NCBI GenBank assembly: GCA_019358875.1
Contig: JAHHIF010000047.1
Location: forward strand, 1-59,626
Direction of reading: 5' to 3'
Length of the DNA: 59,626 bases
Origin: Symplocastrum torsivum CPER-KK1
Lineage (GTDB): Bacteria; Cyanobacteriota; Cyanobacteriia; Cyanobacteriales; Coleofasciculaceae
Of the stretch, positions 26,139 through 36,600 are shown in pieces. Within the stretch, counting starts at the first letter, position 1, and every line of letters starts with the position of its first letter. Below the pieces are notes generated by a model. The model was not told the origin of the DNA and ran no database searches. It saw nothing but the letters and a program-made list of their open reading frames with translations. A program made the position numbers and the translations under genes.

Positions 26139-29100
26139 ATGGAAATAGGATTAGTTATCGAGGATACCGTGTTCTCAACACAAAGCACTATGAGTACCGA
26201 GCTAAATCCAACCTATAGTTATAAAGTTGGTGGGCATTTGCCACTTGATGCTCCTACCTATGTAGTGCGGCAAGCTGATTTTGACCTTTATGAAGGACTG
26301 AAAGCTGGAGAGTTTTGTTATGTACTTAATTCCCGGCAGATGGGGAAAAGCAGCTTGCGGGGGCGAACGATGCACAAGCTACAAGCAGAAGGAATTGCCT
26401 GTGCAGGGATTGACCTGACGAAGATTGGTAGCCAGGATATTATCCCAGATCAGTGGTATGCAGGAGTGATTAGAAGTCTAGCGAGAGGGTTCACTCCCCT
26501 GTGTCCTTCTCTCTTAAGGGGAGATGAAGGAGGGTTCAATTTACGAACTTGGTTAAGCGATCGCGAATATCTGTCTCCTGTTCAGCGCTTAAGCGAGTTT
26601 ATTGAACAGGTATTACTCACTTCAATTAGCCAAAATATTGTCATTTTTATAGACGAAATTGATAGTACCCTTAGCTTAAATTTCAAAACTGACGACTTCT
26701 TTGCATTTATCCGGGCTTGTAATGAATATCAACGCCTAACGTTTGCTCTCCTCGGAGTAGCAACACCCTCGGATTTAATCCAAGATAAAAAGCGGACACC
26801 CTTTAATATCGGTCGGGCAATTGAATTACAGGGCTTTCAATTAGATGAAGCACAGCCTTTAGCCAAGGGATTAGCGCTAAAAGTTGCCAATCCCCAAGCG
26901 GTACTGGAAGCGGTATTAGATTGGACAGGAGGGCAACCGTTTCTTACCCAAAAGCTGTGTAATATCATCTTCCACTCTGATTCAATAATTCCAGGTAGAG
27001 AAGCAGAGGGCGTTGCCAATCTCGTACAGTCACGACTCATTGAGAATTGGGAAACTCAGGATGACCCTCCGCATCTGAAGACAATTCGCGATCGCATTCT
27101 CCGAATTGGTAAACGCACGGGCCCTTTACTAAAGCTTTATCGGCAAATTTTGCAACAAGGTTCAATCATTGCTGATGATAGCTCTGAACATTTAGAATTA
27201 CGCCTTTCTGGGTTGGTCGTCAAGCGACCGGGTTCAGATGAACACCAAGGCTATCCCTGTTTAAGTGTTTATAACCGCATTTATTCCTCTATATTTAACT
27301 GGAGTTGGCTAAACAAGGCACTAGCCGATTTTCAGCCAGATTTTTTAGAAGTTGTTGCCAATCAAGAGCAAAAACTTTTGTCCATGCTAGGAGTCATGGA
27401 TGGTAAAAACTTTGATGATATTCTTTATGAAATTTTGGGTTCAGTAATCCTGAAAGTTGGAGAATTACTCCATGTAGATCAAACGACTATTTTCTTGATT
27501 GACGAGGAAAAAAATGAGATATGGTCAATTTTGGCTAAAAACCAAAGTGGCAGTTCTCCAGAAGTTGAAATATCAGCAAATCGAGAGATTGTTGGTCTAG
27601 TTGCCACCTTGAAGGAAATGGTTAACATTCCTTTCTACTTCTCAGAAAATCTATCTAGTGTTAGCCAAAACAAAGCTAAAAGAACAGGCTACCATACCTA
27701 TACTTTACTAGCGCTACCACTGTTGAATGAAAAGGGCAATTTAGTTGCTGTTGTTCAGTTGCTCAATAAGCTAAAAATAGATACTAATCCCAACGCTCCA
27801 CTTTTAGATAGAATTGATAAAAAAGGGTTTACAGAAGCAGATGAAAAGCAGTTTGCTGAATATGCACCTGCGGTTCAACGAATTCTCGAACGATGTCAGT
27901 CTTGTTATAAATTAACTCAAAGACTCCAAGCCTCAGAAGCACTGACAGAAGCAACGAGATCGCTTTCTCAGAGTAGCCTAGACTCCGAAGAAATCCTTGG
28001 GCGAGTCATGGAAGCGGCAAAGAAGCTAATGAATGCTGACCGCAGCACACTGTGGCTATTAGACCGCGAGGTGGGTGACCTATGGACAAAAATCCCTCAA
28101 GCTGATGGTTCAGTCAAAGAAATGCGTGTACCCATGGGTATTGGTTTTGCTGGAAAAGTTGCAGAATCTGGTGAGATTTTGAATATTCCCTTTGACCTTT
28201 ACGATCATCCTGATTCAGCTAATTCCAAAAAATTTGACCAGGCTACAGGCTATCGAACTTGTAGCTTGCTCTGTATGCCCGTTTGGAGTCCCGATGGTGA
28301 ATTATTAGGTGTTACTCAACTCGTCAACAAACGGAAACAAGGCGAGTTTCCTGAGTACAACCCAGCAGATTGGCCCACAGCACCAGAATGCTTTAAAGCC
28401 AGCTTCGATGCCAATAGTCAAAAATATATGCAAATCTTTAACGCTCAAGCAGGTGTAGCGCTGCAAAATGCTAAGAAGTTTGCCACGGTTAAACAAGAGT
28501 CAGAAACTCAGCAACAGAACGTCGTCAGCCAAACCTTGGCGATGCTCAATCGGGTGATGGAAAATGATGGCTTTGATGATATTCTCGATGCGACATTACG
28601 TTCGATCACAATCAAACTAGGAAAATCCTTAAGTGCAGACCGAACAACAATTTTTTTATTAGATGAAGAGAAAAACGAATTTTGGTCAATTATTGCTGAG
28701 GATGAAAATGAAGGTGAAGGTTCCCTAGAGATTCGGATTCCTGCCGACAAAGGGATTGTTGGTGAGGTGGCACTACGCAAACAATTGATTAATATCCCCT
28801 TCGATTTCTATGATGATCCACGCTCAGTGACAGCTAAAGAATTTGACAAGAAAAATGGATACCGTACCTATACGATGTTGGCATTGCCACTCTTAAATGA
28901 GCAGGGTGGTTTAGTAGCGGTTGTCCAGTTACTCAACAAGTTAAAACGGGGATATAGCCGAATCGCTCCTCTATCAGAAAAAATTGACCAAGAGGGCTTT
29001 ACACAAACTGATGAAGAACGATTTGCAGAAAATGCCCCATTAATTGAAATGATTCTAGAAAGCTTCCGTTCCTATCACAAAACAGCGAGAGGACAACGAG

Positions 29101-29705
29101 TAGCCGCAGCACTGATGGCAGCAACACGTTCAGTCAGCCAGAGTAGTTTGGAACTCGAAGAAATTCTCAACCGGGTGATGGAAGCAGCGAAGAAACTAAT
29201 GAATGCTGACCGTAGCACGTTATGGCTTTTAGATCATGACGCTGCTGAATTGTGGACAAAGATTCCTTTTGAAGATGGTTCATTAGGAGAAGTCCGTGTA
29301 CAGGTTGGAGAAGGCTATGCAGGTAAAGTTGCCGAATCTCACAAGCCTCTGAATGTTCCCTTTGATCTCTATGGTTACCCAGGTTCTGAGACAGCTAGGA
29401 AAACTGATCAAAAGAGTGGTTATCGCACTTATAGCTTGTTGTGTATGCCAGTTTTTAGCCCTGATGGTGAGTTGATTGGTGTCACTCAATTAGTGAATAA
29501 GAAGAAGCCCGGTGATTTTCCTGAGTACAACCCAGCAGAGGGAATAGAAGCGCCGCATTACTTACAAATCAGTTTTGATGAAAGCGATCAAAAATATATG
29601 CAAATATTTAACAATCAAGCTGGCGTTATTCTTCAGAATGCCGAATTGCTAGCCGCTGTCAGACGACAGGAGGAAACACTGCGAGATCAACTTACTGCAA
29701 CATAA
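26139..29705 (+). CDS. AAA-like ATPase with four GAF domains
   Basis: An 1188-residue soluble signalling protein. Residues ~28-400 are an AAA-like (AAA_35) ATPase: GGHLPLDAPTYVVRQADFDL, Walker A NSRQMGKSSL at 64-73, Walker B IVIFIDEID at 167-175, TGGQPFLTQKLCN near 263. Four GAF domains follow (about 420-590, 605-790, 805-985, 995-1180). GAF 1 and 3 resemble each other, as do 2 and 4, so a GAF pair was duplicated. No kinase, cyclase or HTH output domain is present, so it may act through the AAA part or a partner. A 45-bp insert adds PLCPSLLRGDEGGFN-like residues near 118-132. MSTELNPTYSYKVGG (Met18) is a likely alternative start. Confidence 0.85.
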   Translation: MEIGLVIEDTVFSTQSTMSTELNPTYSYKVGGHLPLDAPTYVVRQADFDLYEGLKAGEFCYVLNSRQMGKSSLRGRTMHKLQAEGIACAGIDLTKIGSQDIIPDQWYAGVIRSLARGFTPLCPSLLRGDEGGFNLRTWLSDREYLSPVQRLSEFIEQVLLTSISQNIVIFIDEIDSTLSLNFKTDDFFAFIRACNEYQRLTFALLGVATPSDLIQDKKRTPFNIGRAIELQGFQLDEAQPLAKGLALKVANPQAVLEAVLDWTGGQPFLTQKLCNIIFHSDSIIPGREAEGVANLVQSRLIENWETQDDPPHLKTIRDRILRIGKRTGPLLKLYRQILQQGSIIADDSSEHLELRLSGLVVKRPGSDEHQGYPCLSVYNRIYSSIFNWSWLNKALADFQPDFLEVVANQEQKLLSMLGVMDGKNFDDILYEILGSVILKVGELLHVDQTTIFLIDEEKNEIWSILAKNQSGSSPEVEISANREIVGLVATLKEMVNIPFYFSENLSSVSQNKAKRTGYHTYTLLALPLLNEKGNLVAVVQLLNKLKIDTNPNAPLLDRIDKKGFTEADEKQFAEYAPAVQRILERCQSCYKLTQRLQASEALTEATRSLSQSSLDSEEILGRVMEAAKKLMNADRSTLWLLDREVGDLWTKIPQADGSVKEMRVPMGIGFAGKVAESGEILNIPFDLYDHPDSANSKKFDQATGYRTCSLLCMPVWSPDGELLGVTQLVNKRKQGEFPEYNPADWPTAPECFKASFDANSQKYMQIFNAQAGVALQNAKKFATVKQESETQQQNVVSQTLAMLNRVMENDGFDDILDATLRSITIKLGKSLSADRTTIFLLDEEKNEFWSIIAEDENEGEGSLEIRIPADKGIVGEVALRKQLINIPFDFYDDPRSVTAKEFDKKNGYRTYTMLALPLLNEQGGLVAVVQLLNKLKRGYSRIAPLSEKIDQEGFTQTDEERFAENAPLIEMILESFRSYHKTARGQRVAAALMAATRSVSQSSLELEEILNRVMEAAKKLMNADRSTLWLLDHDAAELWTKIPFEDGSLGEVRVQVGEGYAGKVAESHKPLNVPFDLYGYPGSETARKTDQKSGYRTYSLLCMPVFSPDGELIGVTQLVNKKKPGDFPEYNPAEGIEAPHYLQISFDESDQKYMQIFNNQAGVILQNAELLAAVRRQEETLRDQLTAT
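26485..26538. repeat. 45-bp in-frame insertion with 9-bp direct repeats
   Basis: GAGGGTTCA at 26485-26493 is repeated at 26530-26538. Between them CTCCCCT and AGGGGAG form an inverted pair (26494-26500 with 26517-26523). The duplicated interval is exactly 45 bp and stays in frame in the AAA domain. It resembles a dispersed intergenic repeat. Confidence 0.7.
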
Positions 29706-29911
29706 GCGAGTTTATTTGGGGTTCTTCTTGTTCTTTAGAAATACAAGGCTGTGCGTATGCCGCCGTAAAAGTAGCTGAAGCGATTGGCGAGCACAATTGA
29801 TTTCCTCCTCTACCAAGCTGGAATTTGGGAAGAAAACGCTTTTGAGTCAACGTATTCTTTTAAAAAATCAACACGGAGGAAATGGAGCAGATTACGTTAA
29901 TAAGAACTAAG

Positions 29912-29955
29912 AAAAAGGAAGAGGACAAAAGAGATTTTTCTCTCTTGTCCTTTTT
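29912..29955. terminator. bidirectional terminator between convergent genes
   Basis: GGACAAAAGAGA (29923-29934) pairs with TCTCTCTTGTCC (29939-29950) with one mismatch and a TTTT loop. It is flanked by an A-run on the left and five Ts on the right, so it can end both the AAA-GAF transcript and the opposing symporter transcript. Confidence 0.8.
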
Positions 29956-29992
29956 AGAAGACGTACTACGTCATTACTAAATCTGCTTAGCC

Positions 29993-31636
29993 TTATCCGA
30001 AAGCAACGGGGCTAAAGACAACCCAAAAGACGAGTACAACACCAGCTAAGACCATGCTGTAAGTGACGTTGCGCTTGTGGGTTTTGGAACTGCCTGCAGG
30101 TTTCATCAGTTTATCGTCTGTTTCCTCAAAAATACTTAAGTTGCTTCTGGTAGGAGCCGCCGTTCTCAGGCTGACTGCGACCAAGATGACGACAGAAAGA
30201 ACAAACAGGAGAATTGCAAAGTGTAGGAAATTAATGCTGGCATACATCACCAATGGCTTCCAGGTAATCCAACCTGCTTTTACTCCTAGCTCTGAAATAA
30301 ATCGGATTGCCCCAAGGATAAAGCCGCTAATTAGAGTGGCAAAAGCCCCTTTCCCATTAGCGCGCTTCCACAAGAGTCCCAAGAGAAATACTGCCGCAAT
30401 CGGAGGAGAAATATAGGCTTGTACAGATTGCAGATAGACATAAAGCTGATTGCTCATCAAGCCGATGAAGGGAAGCCAAAGTAAACCAATTGCAACTAGC
30501 GCAATCGTTGAAAATTGCCCAGCCCGAACCAGTTCACGCTCACTGGCATCAGGTCGCCACTTTTTGTAAAAATCCATGACTGCCAGCGTAGCACTGCTAT
30601 TAAAAACGCTGGAGAGTGAACTCATTAATGCCGCTAGCAACCCAGCAATAACTAATCCTCTAATTCCCGGTGGTAGTAGTTCCGTAACTAACGTAGCGTA
30701 CATTCTGTCGGGAGCGACATCAGGAAAAAGAACTCTACCAGCGACACCTGGCAAGACGAGGATAAAGACAGGTATCAGCTTCAAGAAACCAGCAAAGATG
30801 GTTGAGCGCCGAGCCGTTTCGATGTTACTGGCCGCAAGTGTCCGTTGAACAATCATTTGGTCAGTACACCAATACCAGACTCCTAAAATTGGTGCCCCAA
30901 ATAGAATGCCAGTCCAAGGGAAATCAGGGTGATTAACACTTTTCCAAAGATTGAAGAACTCTGGTTCAACCCCTTGGAATAATGCACCAAGCCCGCCTAC
31001 TCTCGCAATAGCAGTAGCGGTTAAGATAATGCCACCACCAATGAGAATGAACGCCTGCAAGAAGTCGGTGTAAATTACCGCACGCAAGCCACCAAAGATT
31101 GTATAGGCACCTGTTGCGACAATTAAAACGATCGCACCTACCCAAATGTTCCATCCTAGAATGGTTTGCAAGACGAGTGCGCCTGCGTAAACGGCTACGC
31201 TAATCTTGGTGAAGACATAAGCTACCAAAGAAACAGCCGAAAGATAGGTGCGGCACTGGGAATTAAAGCGCCTTTCCAGAAACTCTGGCATGGTAAACAC
31301 ACCAGTCCGTACATAAAATGGCACAAACAGCCAGCCTAGAAGTAGCAGCATAAAGCAGGCAATCCATTCAAACTGCCCAACTGCTAAGCCAGAACTAGCA
31401 CCACTACCCGCTAGTCCAATAAAATGCTCGGCAGAGATGTTACTTGCAAACAGGCTAGCGCCAATCGCCATCCAGCCAATATTGCCACCACCTAAGAAGT
31501 AGGATTTACTACTATCCTGACTTTCTTTACTAGACCAATAACCAATTCCCGCTACCGCAACAAAGTAGGCAACGATCAAAAACAGGTCTATGCCGCTCAC
31601 TGCAGCACCTCCTTTATTTGTTATAAAATTTGACAA
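29993..31636 (-). CDS. sodium/solute symporter (SSS family, SGLT-like)
   Basis: A 547-residue inner-membrane symporter with about 13-14 hydrophobic helices. Family marks are YWSSKESQDSSKSYFLGGGN near residues 33-52, ASNISAEHFIGLAGSGA, FVPFYVRTGVFTMPEFLERR, WYWCTDQMIVQRTLAA near 255-270 and ALMSSLSSVFNSSATLAVMD near 335-355, the segment with the Na+-binding Ser residues. The overall look is of the sugar/inositol branch, so a sugar or polyol is the likely substrate driven by sodium; this is inference. The divergent Gfo/Idh/MocA oxidoreductase, whose relatives act on sugars or inositols, would fit. It starts with ATG and has no frameshift. Confidence 0.9.
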   Translation of the reverse strand: MSNFITNKGGAAVSGIDLFLIVAYFVAVAGIGYWSSKESQDSSKSYFLGGGNIGWMAIGASLFASNISAEHFIGLAGSGASSGLAVGQFEWIACFMLLLLGWLFVPFYVRTGVFTMPEFLERRFNSQCRTYLSAVSLVAYVFTKISVAVYAGALVLQTILGWNIWVGAIVLIVATGAYTIFGGLRAVIYTDFLQAFILIGGGIILTATAIARVGGLGALFQGVEPEFFNLWKSVNHPDFPWTGILFGAPILGVWYWCTDQMIVQRTLAASNIETARRSTIFAGFLKLIPVFILVLPGVAGRVLFPDVAPDRMYATLVTELLPPGIRGLVIAGLLAALMSSLSSVFNSSATLAVMDFYKKWRPDASERELVRAGQFSTIALVAIGLLWLPFIGLMSNQLYVYLQSVQAYISPPIAAVFLLGLLWKRANGKGAFATLISGFILGAIRFISELGVKAGWITWKPLVMYASINFLHFAILLFVLSVVILVAVSLRTAAPTRSNLSIFEETDDKLMKPAGSSKTHKRNVTYSMVLAGVVLVFWVVFSPVAFG

Positions 31637-31832
31637 AAAAAGCTATAGGGCTGTTTAATTGCCCCTAAAAAACTTCAACAGGTAACATTTTTCTGTCGTC
31701 CATCAAAAGAGTGGCTTTCGCATTTGCAACTGAAGAAAGGCCACTATCCTGTAATAATAACGACAGCCAACGAATCATCTTTTTATTTTTTTATCTTTGT
31801 TAAATTAATTAATAATTGGGGTTCAAGAACGT

Positions 31833-32888
31833 ATGAATCATCAGCTCAATGTAGGACTGATTGGGTTTGGGATGTCGGGACGGGTGTTTCATGCACCGAT
31901 GATTAATGCGGTTTCCAAGCTAAGGCTGGCAAAGGTTGTAGAACGACAGAAAGAAGAATCAAAACGCACCTATCCTTGGGTAGAGGTTGTCAAAGATATA
32001 GATGATGTCTTGAATGACGAAGCAATTGATGTGGTTGCGATCGCAACTCCTAATTCCTCTCATTTTGAACTTACCAAAAGAGCGCTTTTAGCCGGAAAAC
32101 ATACTGTTGTTGATAAACCATTTACTATTAATTCACACGAAGCACAGCAATTAATTGATTTAGCTAACCAAACAAATAAACTGTTAAGTGTATTTCAAAA
32201 TCGGAGATGGGATAGTAGTTTTAAGACAATTCAACAAGTTATAAATCTAAACTTAGTTGGAGAATTAGTAGAGTATGAAGCACATTTTGACCGCTTCAAA
32301 AATCAAATCAAACAAAATGCTTGGAGAGAAACCAGTGAACTCGGTTCAGGGGTACTCTACGACCTAGGTACACATTTAATTGACCAAGCACAAGTCCTCT
32401 TTGGTTTACCCAAATGGATTACCGCCGACATCCGGACGCAACGGAAAGGTGGAGTTGCAGATGATAGTTTTGAATTAATTCTTGACTACAACCAACTGAA
32501 AGTTACTTTAAAATCTGGGATGTTGATCAGAGAGACAGGAGCAAGCTTCATCTTACACGGCACTGAAGGTTCTTTTATCAAATATGGTCTTGACCCACAA
32601 GAAGATGCCTTAAAGCGTGGCGAGACACCTTTAAATACCCAAAATTGGGGACAAGAACCAGAGGAAGAATGGGGACTACTCAATACGCAGCTAAAGGGCT
32701 TGCATTACCGTGGGAAAATCGAAACCATTGCAGGTTCCTATCAGTCGTTTTATCAAAATATTTATGATGTTATTGCCAACGATCAGGAGCTGATAGTCAA
32801 GCCGGAAGAAGCTAGAAACACAATCCGTATCATTGAGTTAGCATTCGAGAGCAACAGGCAAAAGCGTTCAATAGAGTTTTCTCTTTAA
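31833..32888 (+). CDS. Gfo/Idh/MocA family oxidoreductase
   Basis: A 351-residue NAD(P)-dependent dehydrogenase. The Rossmann motif is LIGFGMSGRVFHAPM at residues 9-23, followed by IDVVAIATPNSSHFELTKRA, and KHTVVDKPF near 88-96 carries the conserved Lys of the EKP motif (here DKP). Residues 150-170 (GSGVLYDLGTHLIDQAQVLF) hold the catalytic Asp and His (DLGTHLID). It likely oxidises a sugar or polyol. It is divergent from the symporter, with about 195 bp between, and convergent with the BamE-like gene. The start is ATG. The C-terminal tail is complete. Confidence 0.9.
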   Translation: MNHQLNVGLIGFGMSGRVFHAPMINAVSKLRLAKVVERQKEESKRTYPWVEVVKDIDDVLNDEAIDVVAIATPNSSHFELTKRALLAGKHTVVDKPFTINSHEAQQLIDLANQTNKLLSVFQNRRWDSSFKTIQQVINLNLVGELVEYEAHFDRFKNQIKQNAWRETSELGSGVLYDLGTHLIDQAQVLFGLPKWITADIRTQRKGGVADDSFELILDYNQLKVTLKSGMLIRETGASFILHGTEGSFIKYGLDPQEDALKRGETPLNTQNWGQEPEEEWGLLNTQLKGLHYRGKIETIAGSYQSFYQNIYDVIANDQELIVKPEEARNTIRIIELAFESNRQKRSIEFSL

Positions 32889-32895
32889 CTTTCAG

Positions 32896-32911
32896 CAAGC
32901 TTTTAAGCTTG
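32896..32911. terminator. short hairpin between convergent genes
   Basis: CAAGCTT-TT-AAGCTTG forms a perfect 7-bp stem 8 bp after the oxidoreductase stop codon. It could weakly terminate either strand; there is no T-run. Confidence 0.4.
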
Positions 32912-32927
32912 GTAGCCACCGATTTAG

Positions 32928-33311
32928 TTAATCGTGAAATACTATTCGTTTCTTGGCTACAACTTTGCCGTCTGGATCGAAGTTAATTTGATACTGAATC
33001 CAGGCAAGATCGCATAGGAGCGAACAGCGACCATCATTCCCATAAGACCATGTAGACTGCGACATTAAGTCAGAGTTACCAAAGGATTCAAGATTTCTAT
33101 GTAAGGGATTGCCTAGTAACTCTAATACCTTAGTTCTCGTCATTCCTGGCGTTATGTTGTTAAAGTCGGTTTCTGAAAATTCTGGAGGAAGTATAGTATC
33201 AAGGGTGGGATAGAGGGAAAAGTAGCTTTCTGTATGCGTGTACATATAGGTGCATACATAGAGGATAAGTAGTAATATGCCTGAGCCAAATATCTTAGGG
33301 ATTAATTTCAT
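32928..33311 (-). CDS. BamE/SmpA-like small membrane-anchored protein
   Basis: A 127-residue protein with a single N-terminal hydrophobic helix (IFGSGILLLILYVCTYMY), acting as a signal anchor. A BamE/SmpA-type fold follows: the segment FNNITPGMTRTKVLELLGNP near residues 45-64 is the typical turn-helix of that family, and the tail YQINFDPDGKVVAKKRIVF is the last hairpin. No lipobox Cys precedes the mature part, so it is not a classical lipoprotein. The start at 33311 is chosen over the ATG eight codons upstream because AAGGAGG lies at ideal distance. Homology to BAM assembly is structural only; its role is unknown. Two cysteines (CSLLC) might form a disulfide. Confidence 0.6.
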   Translation of the reverse strand: MKLIPKIFGSGILLLILYVCTYMYTHTESYFSLYPTLDTILPPEFSETDFNNITPGMTRTKVLELLGNPLHRNLESFGNSDLMSQSTWSYGNDGRCSLLCDLAWIQYQINFDPDGKVVAKKRIVFHD

Positions 33312-33554
33312 AAACGTCCTCCTTTTGCGACTCAAACGGAACTCGAACTTGTAATAGGAAAAGGCGATATGCGATCGCCTTTTCCAAAAATTATCTCTTC
33401 AATCAACAGCGCAAATCCAAACAATAACTCTTGTAGAGTAGGGTAACGCTCACCTACCCCTGTGTCTTGGTGGTAGGGCAAGAAGGCAATGCACAAGAAA
33501 CCCGAAACCCTAATTTTTCTATGTCTTAGCCTGACTTGTACGCTACAACCTACT

Positions 33555-33580
33555 ACCTAACACCTAACACCTAACACCTT
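33555..33580. repeat. CACCTAA heptamer repeat
   Basis: Three to four units of ACCTAAC lie between the CHAT gene end and the BamE-like gene region. The inverse units (GGTGTTAGG) recur at 41024-41055 near the subtilase gene. This is a typical short tandem repeat of filamentous cyanobacteria. Confidence 0.7.
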
Positions 33581-33601
33581 GACATGGGAATGTAAAACAG
33601 C

Positions 33602-36600
33602 TTACCAAGGACTGCCCACCATCGTAAAGCTTGCCCAATAGTAAGGATGTTTCAAATCTTTGTCTCCCATCCTTACTAATTCTGGTGGTAGAGGTAATGT
33701 TTTAGAGGTAGTAACCAGTTGACCTCCTTGGATCTGCACTTGTCCCTTAAGCATCGCGAGTTGAGTCTGTCGTAGTGCCTCCGCCTTAATGGGTGCTTGC
33801 CTCAACTGTTCGTACATTTGGGTCATTAGCCCCAATGTTCCTTCATCACTCACAGACCACAAACTCGCTAAAACCGATTTTGCTCCAGCTTGCACCGCTA
33901 GCCCTGCAAACCCTAACTCCGCTTGCTCATCTCCCAATGCCGTTTTACAAGCGCTGAGTACTAAGAGTTCTACGGGTGGGTTATTCCAGCCCAATTGAGA
34001 CAACTGATCCAGACGCAGTTTAGTATCCCATAGTTGAATGTAAGAGTTCTTGGGGGCACCTGAGCGAAAAACAGCATGGGTCGCTAGGTGAATGATGCCA
34101 TACGGTCGCTGCTTGCGCTGTGCTTTGAGGTTCTGTAGGGTAAAGGCATCATCAAGGAAAGACTCACCTTTCCACAGAGACGAAGTAATCGTCGATAACT
34201 CCACTGGCACAGCCGGTAAAGGCCTTAGATCAGTAAATTTCTCTGCTCCCATTGCCAGAACCTGTGCGTCTTTAATATCCGTGTAGCTGGTGTCGGTGAG
34301 GGTCAGGCTAGGTAGTAAACCAACACTGTATTTCTCAATGAGAAACTCTTGACCATCATAGAGGGCAGCTATAGGAAGAGAGCGCAAGCCAACATCCATG
34401 ACGAAGCCAATATTTTGGATACCTTGTGCTTTTAACTCGGCTTCAAGAGGGGCAATCATCCATTGATAAAGTTGTTTCCCTGGAAATAGATAGTCATCTT
34501 TACTGCGAACATTAGTCACTTCCAAGCGCAACTGATCAGCAACTCTGAGGACTTTAGCACGAGTTGTTCCTTCTACTCGCTTGCGAATCGGTGCGCCCGT
34601 AGAAGTCACCAATACTAATTCCAACTGGTATTCAAAATTGCGGATGTTGGAGTTGAGGCTTGCGGACGAGCTACTATTTGCCTCATCCTGGGTAAGCATC
34701 TGAGGCACAAACGTGACATAGATGACAGCTGGTTTAACGCCAGTCGCTTGCTCAATGTTTTGAAGAGTAGTTTGGCTGCTTGACAAAGTTGCGTTTGCCG
34801 ACGGAGCCTTAAGAGACTTTCCAAAATATTTCTCAAATTGAGAAGTGAAAAAGCGATCGCGCGTTTCCACGATGTCAGCTACGTCTTCCGCTGAAGACAC
34901 CTCCTGAGTTGCTGGTTGTTGTAATGAATTCGCCAACAGGGAGTTATTTGTACTGGTATTATCTCCTGGGTCTGGGTTAGTGTCCGGGTCTGGGTTAGTA
35001 TCTGGGTCTGGGTTAGTATCTGGGTCTGGGTTAGTATCTGGGTCTGGGTTAGTATCTGGGTCTGGGTCTGGGTTAATATCTGGGTCTGGGTTAGTATCTG
35101 GGTCTGGGTTAGTATCTGGGTCTGGGTTAGTATCTGGGTCTGGGTCTGGGTTAGTATCTGGGTCTAGGTCTGGGTTAGTATCTGGGTCTGGGTCTGGGTC
35201 TGGGTCTGGGTTAGTATCTGGGTCTGGGTCTGGGTTAGTATCTGGGTCTGGGTCTGGGTTAGTATCTGGGTCTGGGTCTGGGTCTGGGTCTGGGTTTGTA
35301 TTCTGTGTAATAGTGGGAGCACCTGCCTGATTTCCTGGACCTTGCTCACCCTGATTGATACCGCTATCATCACCAGGGGTAATAGTACCCCCTGCGGTCA
35401 ACGTTACAGCACCCGAATCACCAGGTCCCTGCTCACTTGTATCAATCGCTCCCCTAACAATGTTGCCTTGAGTGGAAGTTATCGTTACAGAACCAGCATT
35501 ACCTGGACCTCGATCGCTTGTAGTGATATTGCCAGTAGTAATGTCATTTACGGCAGTCAATCTCACTAAACCCGCATCACCTTGACCTTGGTTAGACGTG
35601 TTGATATTTCCCACATCAATACTGCCTGTCGCATTCATAATTAGCGACGGAGTAGTGGTCAATGTCAGATAATCTGGGTCAGTAGTTGGAATCAAGTTAT
35701 TGGGATCTTCGTCTGGCCCAGTAATTCTAATATTTCCTCCTGTAATATTGCCTCCTGAAGTGACTTTCAGAGCAACTCCTGTGTAGTCACCCAAATTCAC
35801 ATCAGTAGCTGAGTCAATAATTGGGTCATAAAGGCTGTAAAAGTTGCCAAAGCCACCTGAACGGTTGAGAACCGAGAAGCTACCGCCACTCTTAAAGTGA
35901 GCATCCCCAGAGATAATTCCATCACTGACAAGGCTTAGGTTCCCACCGCTTTGGAAGGGTGTCTGTAAATGATTGAGGGCAAGGATATCAACACCTTGAA
36001 TGCCTTCAACGTATAGATTTCCCCCTGTCTTGGCGATAAAGGGATTTGCCACACTGTCCCGCACACGCACTGTATCCTGCGCCAGCAGATTCAAATCACC
36101 TGTGGTCTGTAGCGTGCTTTCTACTAAGGAGAGATTATTCTGAGCAGATAGTGTCGCTGTCTGAGATGTTACCTGATTGGCGACGATATCTCCGTCCTCA
36201 ATTGGCAAACCCGATCCAGCGAGTTCTGCCTGTCCGGTACCATTGACCACAATACCTGTGTCTCCACTCCCAGTAAGCAGTTGAGGTAACGACAGAGGCG
36301 TTAAGGGTGCATCTGATGGCAAAATCTCTAAACTCAGCAGGTGTCCGGGTTGGGTAATGCGTAAGAGACTTTGACCGGGAACTGTCGCTACGTTAATCTG
36401 TCCGCCTGGTGCATTTAAACCACCAGTGCTGACGACAGTACCACCCAATAGGCTTAAGTTCTGACCATTTGCTACACTCAGTTGACCCGCATTAACAATT
36501 GCCCCAGGTGTCCCAGTGGTAGAGAAGTCGAAGGCGCTAGGTGTCCCAACCAATGTGGCGTAATTATTCGGTTCAGTAGCACTAAACCACTGATTACTCA

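Noticed and set aside
34970..35310. Possible CRISPR array
   Set aside because: Units are 6-10 bp without unique spacers; it is a coding tandem repeat.
34980..35330. Long plus-strand open frame rich in SGSGLV
   Set aside because: It is the complement of the hexanucleotide repeat that codes for the DPDT/NPDP linker of the CHAT protein; an open frame on both strands is expected from such a repeat.
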